64,000 bases of DNA, from positions 84,178,824-84,242,823 of the forward strand of contig NC_037092.1 in assembly GCF_002994745.2 (NCBI RefSeq), written 5' to 3'. A program made the position numbers and the translations under genes. The notes beneath the pieces are model-generated. The model made no database searches. It was given only the letters and a program-made list of their open reading frames with translations, and was not told where the DNA came from. This document shows, piece after piece, positions 23,490-34,162 of the stretch (the stretch's first letter is position 1; each line of letters starts with the position of its first letter). Source of the DNA: Rosa chinensis (Eukaryota; Streptophyta; Magnoliopsida; Rosales; Rosaceae).

Positions 23490-24329
23490 TCCTTAAAAAC
23501 CTACTAATTAGGTATTTTCATCACATTTCTGTCAAATAATGGTAACATAGAAGGAGGGAATCCTAGGGGGTAACTTTCTCAAACAACCATGCCAATAGGT
23601 AAATGCATATTATGCTCAAATCAACAAGGAGGAAGAACATTCAGAAGTTCAATTACATGCCAACTCCCAAATCAACAAATCAACTGTGGGTACAAATGCT
23701 TGACCGAAACACAGGAACAAACTACAGAGAAACTAATATTTTACAATTGATTAGTCACGATAGAATCGATATAGTTGACTACAGGAAAGAAATGGGTAAT
23801 CATCTTCTTCTTCTTCTTGTTATGCTCTCGAACAATCTAATGGTCAATTTGAGATGAGATAAGTATATAAGTTGGAAATTTAATGCATCTCCAAAGTCTC
23901 AAAATATTGTTAACAATACATTTTTCAATCTATTTGGAAAACAGAAACAATAAGCTAGGAGCAGAAATCTAAAAGCAAAACTAAACTAAAATGAAACATT
24001 AGAGAAAATAACTGAACATAAAACATAATTGATTAAATATACAATGTGATGCACATTCCCAAGTACCCTGTTTTCCAATTTTTTTCCAAGCGTACCTAGC
24101 CTTTTCATATTGTATTGCAGTTTGTTTAATAGAGCAATTAAAAACAGATAATTCGTCTGTGACATGAAATTTCTATGAAATATTAACAATCATTTGATTA
24201 TCAAAAATTTAAAAAAGAGAATGATAGATGATTAGGAATGATACTAAAGGAAAATAATAACTAAAGATTCAAAGAAACAAAGTTACAATTTGACTGGTGT
24301 ATTGGTTTCGGAAACTCATTTCCATTCAA
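23490..24329. repeat. 3' flank of NLR1, duplicated at NLR2 and at 37.5-38.3 kb
   Basis: No gene. 'ggtaaatgcatattatgc', 'tctcaaaatattgttaac' and neighbouring sequence recur at 37620-38270. 23960-24210 matches 45870-46110 ('tgacatgaaatttctatgaa'). This marks the extent of the segmental duplication. Confidence 0.7.
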
Positions 24330-24947
24330 GGGAAAAAATTACAAACAGTACCCAACTTATAGGCCACTCCGAATTTCTATACCCAAGCTTCGGAAACTAT
24401 CACAATAGTACCCCAAATATCCCACCCGACCCAACATTCGTACCTGTCGTCATGGACGGCGTTAACTATCATGCCACGTGGCATTTTCTTAGGGGTAAAA
24501 CCGACCCCCTGTCTTTACCTCCAGGGAAAAAAATACAAATAGTACACAACCTATGACCGACTCTGAATTTCTGTACCCAAATTTTCAAAAACTATCACAA
24601 TGGTACCCAGGTTATCTAGCCCGACCCATCATATGTACCCGCGTCCCACGCTTGCACAGCCCACCCAGCGCCCCGCGCCTGCGCAGCCCACCCGTGCCCA
24701 AGATGATGGGAGAGTTGGGAGGAAGAAGAAAATGAAGAGAGTTTGAGGAAGAAGAAGAAATCTGGTGAAAGGACGAGAATACCCCTCAAAGTTTGACAGT
24801 TGACTAACTCCGTAACGGCCAACAGTGTTTTAGGTACTAAAGTTGGGTCGGGGTCTGAACTTCAGGTACCAAAGTGATAGTTTTGGAAACTTGGGTACAG
24901 AAATTTGGAGTCGACTATAATTTGGATACTGTTTGTATTTTTTTCCC
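24330..24947. mobile_element. MULE-like non-autonomous element, 618 bp
   Basis: A perfect 9 bp target duplication TCCATTCAA flanks it (24321-24329 and 24948-24956). The terminal inverted repeats begin GGGAAAAAA and stay recognisable over 80+ bp ('tacaaacagta', 'actatcac'). An internal repeat of the left end starts near 24524. No coding capacity. The equivalent NLR2 flank near 46150-46165 lacks it. Confidence 0.8.
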
Positions 24948-25104
24948 TCCATTCAAAGCTTGCCAATGAATCCAGGATTTGAATTTTTTTAATTTAATTA
25001 TATATATTTTTTTTAAATTTAGCATTTTGTATTTGTTTAATTCTTACTGACATATGTAAGGATGGGGTGGAATAAGGTGTTTAAAAAAAAAAAAAAAATT
25101 CAGA

Positions 25105-28100
25105 CTACCAAATATGACAAATCAAGTAAGTTTTTGACACAGCGACATACCTGTTGAGTTGGACTTGTTTGCTGCTGTGGAAGTCAGAAGGAGAGATTGA
25201 AAACTTGGGGCAGTTCCAAATAGACAATTCTTCCAATGAAGGACACTCAATATCAAAAGTAGCACTTTCATAGTACAACATGTCCAGTCCCGTCAAACTT
25301 AATTCCTTCAATTTCGGAATAATGATCTTCTTGTTGCTTGCTTCAACAATTCTCTCCAAAGAGGAGCAATGCTCTAAATTTAAGTAATTCAACTGAGAAA
25401 GACACTGAGCAACATCAGAGGTGAAGAGACTTCCCTGCAAGGAGCACTCCTTAATGGATAAACTTTGAAGAGTCTGTAACATTGCAGGTGGAGCTGGTCC
25501 ATCACATATGCTTCGTACTGTATATAGATTAGACAATTCCATCTTTCTCAATTTTGATTGTTTTGGCTCAGATAATGCTTCACAGCCAAACACATATTCA
25601 ATGTTGATGAAACTACAATTTAGTTCTTCCAGATTTGGTAACAGTACTGATGGTAAAAGTACATTCCCCCAGTTGAGACAAGAGTGTACCTTCAATATCT
25701 GCAAATTGAATAGAGATCCAACTGGTAAGTCACCAACACATAACTCATGGCAATCTACGTCACTCAAATGCAACTTTTCCAAGTTCTCGAACACAGGTTT
25801 TTTTGGAACCCATGTTAATGCATTCATCAGCTCATAGCAATCGTCACCATATACAGAGAGATGTTTCAATTCTTGTAACCTCCCATGTTCATAATCCACA
25901 AAAATTTTGATCAACCTTTGGCACCCTTCCCACACTATCCTTTGTGTTTTGTTCATCACCACGTTGAGAAACCAGTCTGGGAAGCTACTAGTGGTGTCAA
26001 GCATTAAGGATATTGAATTATGACTAAATGCATACGATGCCTTGTAGCGGTCTCTGCCAATACATATATCAAACTTGACCCAATTCGGATTGAACTTGAC
26101 ATCTTTAGGGATACATTCTGCATCAGAGATACAAACCTCCAAAACTCTTAGATTTGACAAGCTAGTTACCTCATCAAAGCTAGCATTGGTTTCTTCTCCT
26201 TCTCCCCTGACTTTACTCCCCCAATCGTGAAATCCACATTGCATGTACAATTCTTCTAACTTATGCAACTTTGAAATCACTTTTGATGAAATTGTATTCA
26301 TATCACCACCAGTGATATCCAACATCCTTAAATTGGTCAAATTTCCTATTTCTCTTGACAACTCTTTCAAATAACAGTTTCTCATACTAAGAATCTCAAG
26401 CTTTTTAAGTCTTCCTAGTATGGAAATTTTATTTATTGTTAGGACTTGACAGCCATCTAAATACAGAGCTTGGAGGTTGGTTAGCAGACTGAATGATTCG
26501 GGTAGTAATGCAATACTAGTGCTGGTAAGATCTAATACTGTTAACTCATTCGGACCTTGAAAGAAAGTTTCTGGTATCTTTTCTATCCAGATATTATTTT
26601 TCAGTGACAAAATCTGGAGTTTTGGACATACCAACTTTTCGGGTAGCTTTTGAATATCATTCTCCATTAGTGAGATTGCAGAGTAGTCTTCATGTAATTG
26701 ACGTGGCCAATCCACTAAACGACAGCCAGCTTTCACCAAAAACCCATCTTCAGATTGCGCAATTTGAATGGCTGTATCCCGGACAACATCATGCATCCTT
26801 ACACATCCATCCGTATCACTATCCAAAAGCAAGCAAGAATGTTTAAGGTGCGTGGCCACGGAATCAGCTCTCTCTCTGGCTTCTTCGAGTGTGTCGGCAT
26901 CTCGAAACAATCCTTTCCCAATAGCATACCTGAACAAGTGTTCAATTTTGACTTCATCGTCTTCTGGGAATAAGCAACAGAGCAAGAAGTATGATTTGTA
27001 GTCCTCATCTTTCAAGTAATCATAGCTTAATTTTATACAATTGGATGCTTCTCCGTAATCGTCAGGGTTGGCAGCTTGCGACTTCTCTAGTCGTTGAGCT
27101 GCTCTTTTCCATTCCACCAAGTCTTTATCTCCAAGTGCCCTCGCAACTGCTATCAATGCAATCGGTAGACCACAACATTCTCTAGCTACCTTCCTCCCTA
27201 CCTCATCGAAATTGGTGGATTCAAAAGACCTTCCTGCATTTCTCACAAACAAGGTCCAAGAATCTTCTTTTGACAAGATATTGAGGTTGATCTTTTCTTG
27301 GCACTTCATGGCATGACAGACATTCCTTATCCTTGTGGTGAGTAGCACTTTGGACTTGCACTTTCGAAGTTCCTTGTAGCTAGGTATTCCTATGTCTGAC
27401 AAGTCCATTCTCTCCCAAATGTCGTCCAGGATTATAAGGATCTTTGTTCTTCTCATTATCTCATTTCTCAATCTAACTGCTCTTCCAATTTCTGTCTCCT
27501 CCTCCAATTTGACGCCCAACAGATCTGCCAATGTGCCTTGAATTTTTCTGTAGTCAAGGCGTTGTGAGACGACACCCATAATCACATAATCAAAAATCCC
27601 ACTTTTTCGGCCATGTGCACCGACATGTTTTACCATGGTTGTCTTGCCGACGCCTCCCATGCCGTAGACACCTATGGCAGTGATCTCGTCATCTTTAAAG
27701 GCCTTCATAACTTCATCCATGGCTTGTCTTGTTGCTTCAAATGCATCAAAATCTCCTGTGGACTCAATTGCGTCAGGTACTACTTTACTGCAGAGAAATT
27801 CCACAATCACATCAACAAGTTCTTTGTGAGTCCTACAAGGAAGAATTAGTTAAGAGTCAAAATAAGCGTTATTTCAAATACATAGAACCGAAATTAAAAG
27901 GCACAATGCTTACTTATAATCATTTGTATTCCACCCAGAAAAACCGGCCACTTTGTTTAAAGCAGCTTTCCATTGCTTCACTTTCTCTGATTCATGTCGC
28001 CAGGAGGTTTCATGCTTAGAAAAAGCTTCTTCGAAACTCCTCTTCTGATATCGAACATCAGTAGGATCAACATGATAAAAAAGTGGCAAAATTCTGTTGT

Positions 28101-28413
28101 CTTCCATTAATAGACAAATTTCTCTAAGTTCCTCCAAACACCAAGCAGAAGAAGCATAATTTTGCGAGAGAACAACGATTGCAAACCTTGATTCTTTGAT
28201 TGCTGCTAAGAGAGTGGGAGAAATAGCATCCCCTACTTCAAGATCTTGGTCATCCATGAATGTTTTAATTCCTCTCCGATTAAGTCGATCGTGTATGTCC
28301 ACTGTAATCCCCTTGCGAGTGTCTACACCCCTGAAACTCAAAAACACATCATACGTCCAGCAAGGAGCTGATGAATGAGAAGATGCACAAGCTATTTGGG
28401 AGCTGGAGGCCAT
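25105..28413 (-). CDS. NLR immune receptor 1: TIR domain on a CNL-type NB-ARC-LRR
   Basis: Intracellular immune receptor, two exons: 28413-27914 and 27832-25105, 81 bp intron, GTAAGC...TTGTAG, phase 2; 1075 residues. TIR domain about 20-155 (YDVFLSFRGVDTRKG; SSAWCLEELREI, with the glutamate used by TIR NADases near 95). NB-ARC: P-loop GMGGVGKTT near 224; kinase-2 ILDDIW near 301-306; TTR; GLPI near 388; CCLFPED near 453; MHD near 513. The Trp ending kinase-2 and the RNBS-D form are hallmarks of the coiled-coil class, not of TIR-NLRs, which end in Asp. LRRs follow (LPEKLVCPKLQILSL and later). A CAG|GTATGT at 25151-25145, also present in NLR2, could splice to a further exon, so the C-terminus shown is provisional. 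The paralogue is at 46242-49601. Confidence 0.88.
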
Positions 28414-28700
28414 TAAAAAACCACCAGATCAAAACAAGAGGCAATCAAAAACAGGAAAGAAGGAACTGCAAGAACAAGGTCTCAAGTACAGGGAGGTAAG
28501 AAGAAACAGCAAAAACCGAATGAAAAAGATTTTTATTTTATTTTATTTTTTATTTTATATTTTTTATATTTTTTATATTTTTTTAAAAAACCAATGAGGG
28601 ATAGAGGTTCGAGGAATTAAGGGAAATAATCAATGTGTTGGAGTCTGAACAACATGAAAATAAATCTGACAGACTTTTGCATATTCTAGCTATATAGTAC
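28414..28700. promoter_or_regulatory. Proximal upstream region of NLR1
   Basis: About 290 bp between the NLR1 start codon and a hAT insertion. It is alignable with 49602-49870 upstream of NLR2, for example 'gggatagaggttcgag', except for a T/A-rich expansion at about 28528-28585. It should hold the 5' UTR and core promoter; no TATA box can be chosen with confidence. Confidence 0.45.
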
Positions 28701-29628
28701 TAGAGGTGGCAAACGGGCCACTAAGTACGAGCACGGCACGGGCCCGGCACGGGCCCGGCACGTTTAAAAGCGGCCGGGCACGGCCCAATCCCGTTAGTGG
28801 TCCGGCACGACCCGAGCACGTTAGAATAACGGATCGGGCTAGGCCTAAAAATATTGGCCCATTGGCCCGAGCCCGTAATGGGCCCGGCACGGCCCGAGCA
28901 CGACATATTGTGGGCCGGCCCGTTACAAACACAAAATTTCATTTTTTTTAAAAAAATATTAAAAAACTACAATGATGAGATTTGAATATGAGACATTTTT
29001 ATTTAAAATATCATGACAATTCCACCAATGCTTTCTTTTATATTGTCAAAATAATGAAACAAAACATTATATCCTTGTTTTGACATAAGTATTTTTTCTA
29101 AATATTAAATATATGTTTATTAATAAAGACTAATCTCATAATAATACAACTATAGAATGAAGGAAATAATAATAGATACTAAATATTCATTATATTAATA
29201 AAGATTAATCTCACAATAATATACTAAAAACAATATATTTTGAGTTTTTTTTTTCTTTCTTTCTTATAGTGGAATATAAAAAATTATTAGAAATCTAATC
29301 TTAAAAAGCTAAGATTAAGAAAAACGTTGTAGAACTTAATTTATTTTAATTTTCTAAATAGTTAAATAAAATTAATTTTTATTTGTTCAAATTAATATTT
29401 TAAAATCGTGCTTTATAGTGGGTAGGCACGAGCACGGCCCGTTATTGACCAGGCACGAGCACGGCCCGCTACGATATGGGCTCGGGCCATGGGCCGGGCC
29501 GGGCTTAATGTTTAAGTAAATGGGCCGGCACGAGCCCGGCACGATAATAAATGGGCCGGCCCAAGCCCGGCACGAAGCACGACTAGGCCCGCTTAAAATG
29601 GGTCGGGCCGGCCCGTTTGCCACCTCTA
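28701..29628. mobile_element. hAT-type non-autonomous element, 928 bp
   Basis: The ends TAGAGGTGGCAAACGGGCC and its complement are flanked by a perfect 8 bp duplication TATAGTAC (28693-28700, 29629-29636). GC-rich subterminal arms full of 'ggcacg' and 'gcccgg' words enclose an AT-rich centre. No transposase. It sits 288 bp upstream of the NLR1 start codon and is absent upstream of NLR2. Confidence 0.85.
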
Positions 29629-29748
29629 TATAGTACTATATCTCCATTTGCTGCTGACTAATAATATATTCTAGCTATAATAATATACCGACTAATAACT
29701 CGCTTGCCACGAGGGCGGTGGATTCTTCCAGGGCACCACCATCCTTAT

Positions 29749-30820
29749 TAGGGGTGGGCGCGGTGCGGTTCGGATCGGTTTAAGGCCCAAACCGCAACCA
29801 AATCATTTTTTTCGGTTGACTTATATATCAAACCGCAACTGCATTACAAAAGGGATGAACCGATTATTTCGGTTACACCATTTTTCGGTGCGGTGCCGGT
29901 CGGTTTCGATTTGGACCGATTTATTAATTTCAACTACAAAGAGAGGGCCAAAATCATGCTTATATTTACCTAACAGTTTCAATAAGGCATAAATAAATTT
30001 TGAATGCATTTAGAGTCCACACAAATCGGCAAATGTCACCCAAATATCAAGCAACTTGCAGAAAGACCATATTTGAACACTTAACAAACCCATATATAAA
30101 TATATATATATATAAGGAATCTAACTCGCTTAAAATTTCTGCAAAATTTCAGCCAAATTGATGATCTTTAAGGTATCTAACTCACTTAAACCAATGGATG
30201 AACTGAATCTATCAAACCTGAACCATACTAGCTTTAAGGCAGTTATCAATGCCTTAACGACTATCAATTTAGCTGAAATTTTGCAGAGATGATCTATATA
30301 TTAGTACCTAAAAATTGAACGGTCGAGATGTGGATATGCAACTGAAAAGTGACCCTAAACTCCAACCTCGCACTTTAATTTCAGAGCGAGGCCTCGCTCT
30401 GGATAGGATCTGTATATATATATACAGATCCTATCTAGAGCGGAGTTCCGCTTTGAAAATTAACGTTTGAAGTTTGAGTTTTGGGTCACTTTTTGGTCGC
30501 ATATCCACATCTCGACCGTTTAGATTTTAGGTACTAGTGTATAGATCGTCTCTGCAAATTTTCAGGCAAAATGATGATCATTAAGACATTGATAATTGTC
30601 TTAAAGCTAGTACGGTTCAGGTTGACAGATTCAGTCCATCCATTGGTTTAAACAAGTTAGATACCTTAACGATCATCAATTTGGTTGAAAATTTGCAGAG
30701 ATGATCTATACACTAGTACCTAAAAACTGAACGGTCAAGATGTGGATATGAGACCGAAAAGTGACCAAAAACTCGAACTTCACACGTTAATTTCAAAGTG
30801 GAGCTCCGCTCTGGATAAAA

Positions 30821-30859
<39 letters not shown>

Positions 30860-31134
30860 ATAATCAAGCAAACATAGCAACTTATTACAAACTGAAAACC
30901 TAAACAAAAATGGATTTCTTATATATTAAAAACCAACATTTCCATCTACAAAGAAATGATAAATAAATAAAATGTAATTAAAACAAATTCGGTGCGGGTC
31001 GGTTTAAATCGAGCAGTTTATGACCCGAAACCGCAAAAAGGGGTTCGGTGCGGTGTGACCATGAAACGACACCATTTTAGTTCGGTGCGATTCGGGTCGA
31101 TAACCGCATTTTCGGTACAAAGTGTCCACCCCTA
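29749..31134 (+). mobile_element. hAT-type element, 'TAGGGGTGGGC' family, with a nested insertion
   Basis: The ends TAGGGGTGGGC and GTCCACCCCTA are flanked by ATCCTTAT (29741-29748) and ATCCTTAC (31135-31142), an 8 bp duplication with one mismatch. Internal 'cggtgcggttcgg' words are shared with the copy at 61466-62145, which lies in the opposite orientation. It is swollen to 1386 bp by the fold-back sequence at 30110-30860. Confidence 0.8.
30100..30860. mobile_element. Pair of inverted fold-back elements in a TA tract
   Basis: A copy at about 30421-30830 has long inverted arms ('cagatcctatctagagcgg' against 'cagattttatccagagcgg' on the other strand). A second, partly truncated copy at about 30110-30415 lies head to head with it. 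They meet in the palindrome 'ggatctgtatata...tatatacagatcc' (30406-30431). All ends lie in (TA)n, so the target was probably a TA microsatellite (the 680 bp sister element has one at the same place). Confidence 0.6.
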
Positions 31135-31353
31135 ATCCTTACTTCATGTTCTACGCAATGGATGGTCTTCCATCTCCACCTGCTTCTGTGTTTAATTGCT
31201 GCACTTTGTTTGTTTGTTTTTTTTTTTTTCCTGTTGTGAGAGTAGTTTCCCCCCTGATCATTGTTGATTTAGGTTGGGAACTATCTTTCCTTTGTTATAA
31301 GTTTGGGCTATGTTATTCCATCTTCTTGGGCTTGACAAAGAGCAAGTCCAGTT

Positions 31354-31357
<4 letters not shown>

Positions 31358-31393
<36 letters not shown>
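31358..31393. repeat. (TA)n microsatellite
   Basis: About 36 bp of perfect TA repeats in NLR1 upstream DNA. Confidence 0.95.
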
Positions 31394-31394
<1 letters not shown>

Positions 31395-32040
31395 GTGAAA
31401 AATGTTAGGTATGCATAGCAGTTCTTTTTCTTTTCTTTTTTTCCCTGACAGCATGTTTAATTTGAGGGAGGCTTTTACTCTGTCTAATAGTCATAATGCA
31501 CATCACAAGGAGTTTGTAATGCACCCTAACACAATTTTCAGTTTCCATTACAAATTCTTATCTCTGTAACAGTATAACTAGAAGCATTTGGTTTAGTTTG
31601 CTATAGGAGATATCACTGCTACATGTAGTATTTTAGGTAAATTTCAGGCTGTTGGATTTGCAGCAATGTAAACTATATATACAATATTGACAATTATTGA
31701 CGCAGTAAGAACTAACGGGATTTACAAGTTATAAGCTCTAGAATAATCCACCAGAAACATGAGAAAATTCTCAAGTTTTATTGATAATAATATGAAAGAT
31801 AGCTATCTGCAGCCGTTTAAAGTTGCTTATATAATAGAAGAGAAATCCTAAGGCGACTAACAACCAATCCTAAAAACCCACGGAGTAAATAAAATAAAAT
31901 CCAAAACGAATTAGAAAATCTAACGCTGTAAAAATAGTAAAATAAAGTTTTCAATCCTGAAATGACCTCAGAAGCCCGAAAAAGGCCATAAATCGTGGCG
32001 AAGAGAAGACTTTGACTCCTGGCCTTGTCCTTTAAGCCGA
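31395..32040. other. Distal upstream flank of NLR1, matching the NLR2 upstream flank
   Basis: No gene. 'gtttaatttgagggaggc' and 'ttggatttgcagcaa' here recur at 49960-50490 upstream of NLR2, showing the duplicated block reaches this far. 31700-32040 shows nothing recognisable. Confidence 0.6.
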
Positions 32041-32052
32041 AATTTTCACTAG

Positions 32053-32641
32053 TAAACCTTGTATTGAACAACAATGCTCAACAGAAAAATAAATTGATTG
32101 GGACGTCTGTGTCAGCATGGTCACACGCGCCGCCAGTGGCGACGTTAAACCTTGTATTGAACAACAATGCTCAAAAGAAAAATACATTGATTGGGACGTC
32201 TGGGTCAGCATGGCCACACGCACCGCCGCTCTCGAGATGGCCTGGGAGCAGCTCCACTCTGGCCCCTGGCAATCCGTCCTCCCCGTATGGTGCGACACCT
32301 ACGCAATGGCCTGCCTCCACGTCGCCAAGCTCCACTTCGCCGCCGCTGAGTTCATCGACGCCCTCCGCTCCCTCGACATGGGCCTCCTCATGGGCGGCCC
32401 GCTTTTCAAATCGGACCTCCACTCCGCCGTGACTAAAGTCTCCACTAAATCCAGAGCCGCAGCTAGGGTTTCCGAAGCAAACGGCCCTAATTTGGACCGC
32501 CGTCTGGTCTGTGACGACCTCAAAGCAACGGAGGTTAGGTTTGTAATTTCTCATTCACTTCTGAATTTCACACAATGAAAAAAGAATTGATTTTGAGTTT
32601 CCACTAACAGATGCTTGGAGTTTTGCCTCCAAAATCACTAT
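32053..32641 (+). pseudogene. JMJ30 exon 1 duplicate plus start of exon 2
   Basis: A second copy of JMJ30 exon 1 ends at the same splice site (32533/32534), with intron 1 and the first 25-30 bases of exon 2 (from 32611). It reads [20 protein letters not shown] and [17 protein letters not shown]. Exon 2 here keeps the base missing at 18451 ('atgcttggagttttgcc'). The copy stops at about 32640, where LTR-like sequence begins, so exons 3-6 are gone. A 93 bp direct tandem duplication (32053-32145, 32146-32238) lies at its 5' end. Non-functional. Confidence 0.85.
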
Positions 32642-32882
32642 TGTTGATGTCTAAGATTCAGTGGTAGCTAAATCTCGGTTAACACTGGTCTGGTGGCGGA
32701 CCGCTACTCATGATGTAATCAACACTTCCGCTACCTGTCAAGTAAAATACAGAGGGCGTCAAAGGGAGACCGCGTTGGGCGGTCTTCTCTTCTCTGATGC
32801 TTAAGTTAGTCAATGTATTTATGTTGACAGAATAACAGTAGGTAAGTAGTAAATGCGTCATTAATGAGGAGAGAGGAGAGAA

Positions 32883-32934
32883 CCTTTTATAGGTGGGGAA
32901 GAGGCTGACCTTTTCCATGTTTTCAATGTGGGAC
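32883..32934 (-). promoter_or_regulatory. Second USE-like motif plus TATA box
   Basis: AGTCCCACATTG (minus strand, 32935-32924) is followed after 32 bp by TATAAAAGG (32891-32883). The layout and the gap equal those at 6737-6787, although the surrounding sequences differ. Confidence 0.5.
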
Positions 32935-33649
32935 TGATATGCTTCAGTTCCCAGCTTCTGGAGCTTTTAATGCTATCTTGGTGCGGCGCGTGGCGGCGCG
33001 TCAGCGGTGATCTGGGGGTGAGCCGGGGCTCAGGCAGTAGCCTGCTTGGCTGTGTTTTCGTAGGTCACTCCGTTGGTGGAAGCTGGTACCGCTGGCGGTA
33101 GCATGAGCGTGGCTCATTATAGCTAATTATGCTTGGCAAATGCTCATGCAAGTACAAGTCCCCCAAGTCCCCAGTGAAGGAGGGCAATCTTGGTTGGGGA
33201 GCTGCCAATTGGTTTGAAGCGTTACTTCCGCTAGACTTGCAAAAGCATAATTAGCGTCAGTGCGTTGTCAACCGTGGACTTACTGAGCAAACGCTTTATA
33301 CCCTATCGGATGGGCCCCTGCTAGGCCCCCAGGGAGTCCCCCACTCCCTGGCTAAGATAGACCTCCGTTAGGTCGGTGTATTGTTTGTTGAGGTGAGCTG
33401 CGCTGAGCAGAGGGTGTTGGGTAGCGAGCCCAATCTTTGATACCCGAGTGGCGGGGGTCAACGTGCCTGATCAGGGTCGTCGTAGACTGTTGACGTGTCC
33501 CTGTGTCCCGGAAGGACGTAGCTTGATTGTAACGCCGCGTGGCGGTCGTCGTCAGAATAAGGCGTTGCCTCGGGAATCGCCCTTGGCGGAAGACCCTTCG
33601 CTGATAGTAAGCGGCAAGAAGTGTTGCGGGGACCTGCCTGGTTGTAGCT

Positions 33650-33985
33650 CAGTGAGCGGTGTTGCGCTCAGCGGAGACTGTTGCTTTCAAGATGAAAAGG
33701 GGAGAAGTCCTGCTAGCGGTGTTGCGCTTAGCGGAGACTGCCTCGCTTGCAAGATGAAAAGGGAGAAGTTCCGCTAGCGGAGTTGCGCTTAGCGGAGACT
33801 ATCTTGCTTGCAAGATGAAAAGGGAGAAGTTCCGCTAGCGGAGTTGCGCTTAGCGGAGGCTATCTCGCTTGTAAGATGAAAAGGGAGAAGTTCCGCTAGC
33901 GGAGTTGCGCTTAGCGGAGACTATCTCGCTTGCAAGATGAAAGGGAGAAGTCCCGCTAGCGGAGTTGCGCTTAGCGGAGACTGTT
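33650..33985. repeat. Minisatellite, unit about 61 bp, about 5.5 copies
   Basis: 'ttgcgcttagcggagact' recurs at about 61 bp intervals (from about 33661, 33722, 33783, 33844, 33904 and 33964), with 'gcaagatgaaaagggagaag' between. Inner copies are almost identical, which suggests recent unequal exchange or slippage inside the LTR-like U3. Confidence 0.85.
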
Positions 33986-34162
33986 TCGACGATTGGTGAG
34001 CTTCCTCTGATGGTTACTTCGGATAGATGCTTCGTCTGATGGCGCCCGACAGGTGGCCATCATGCATTGGGTTAGCGTGTGGGATAACGTCTCCTCAGCA
34101 CGCTCGTATCTGTGCCATTAATGCAAGTAATTATGGATTTTGAAACCGAGGCGACGCCTCGG

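Larger units (their letters stand above)
32642..34150 (-). mobile_element. LTR-like sequence of a Ty3/gypsy-type element
   Basis: GC-rich, non-coding sequence replaces JMJ30 exon 2 abruptly. On the minus strand it has a USE-like motif and TATA box (32883-32934) followed by about 240 bp ending in 'catcaaca', like an R-U5 end. Upstream (U3) lies a 61 bp minisatellite. No matching end or target duplication was found near 34150, so it may be a truncated or solo LTR. Confidence 0.45.

Noticed and set aside
33448..33777. 109-codon ORF across the 61 bp minisatellite
   Set aside because: The unit length is not a multiple of three and later units break the frame; it lies in LTR-like DNA.
33650..33985. 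CRISPR-like array
   Set aside because: Units are contiguous copies without unique spacers, in a plant nuclear genome; it is a minisatellite.
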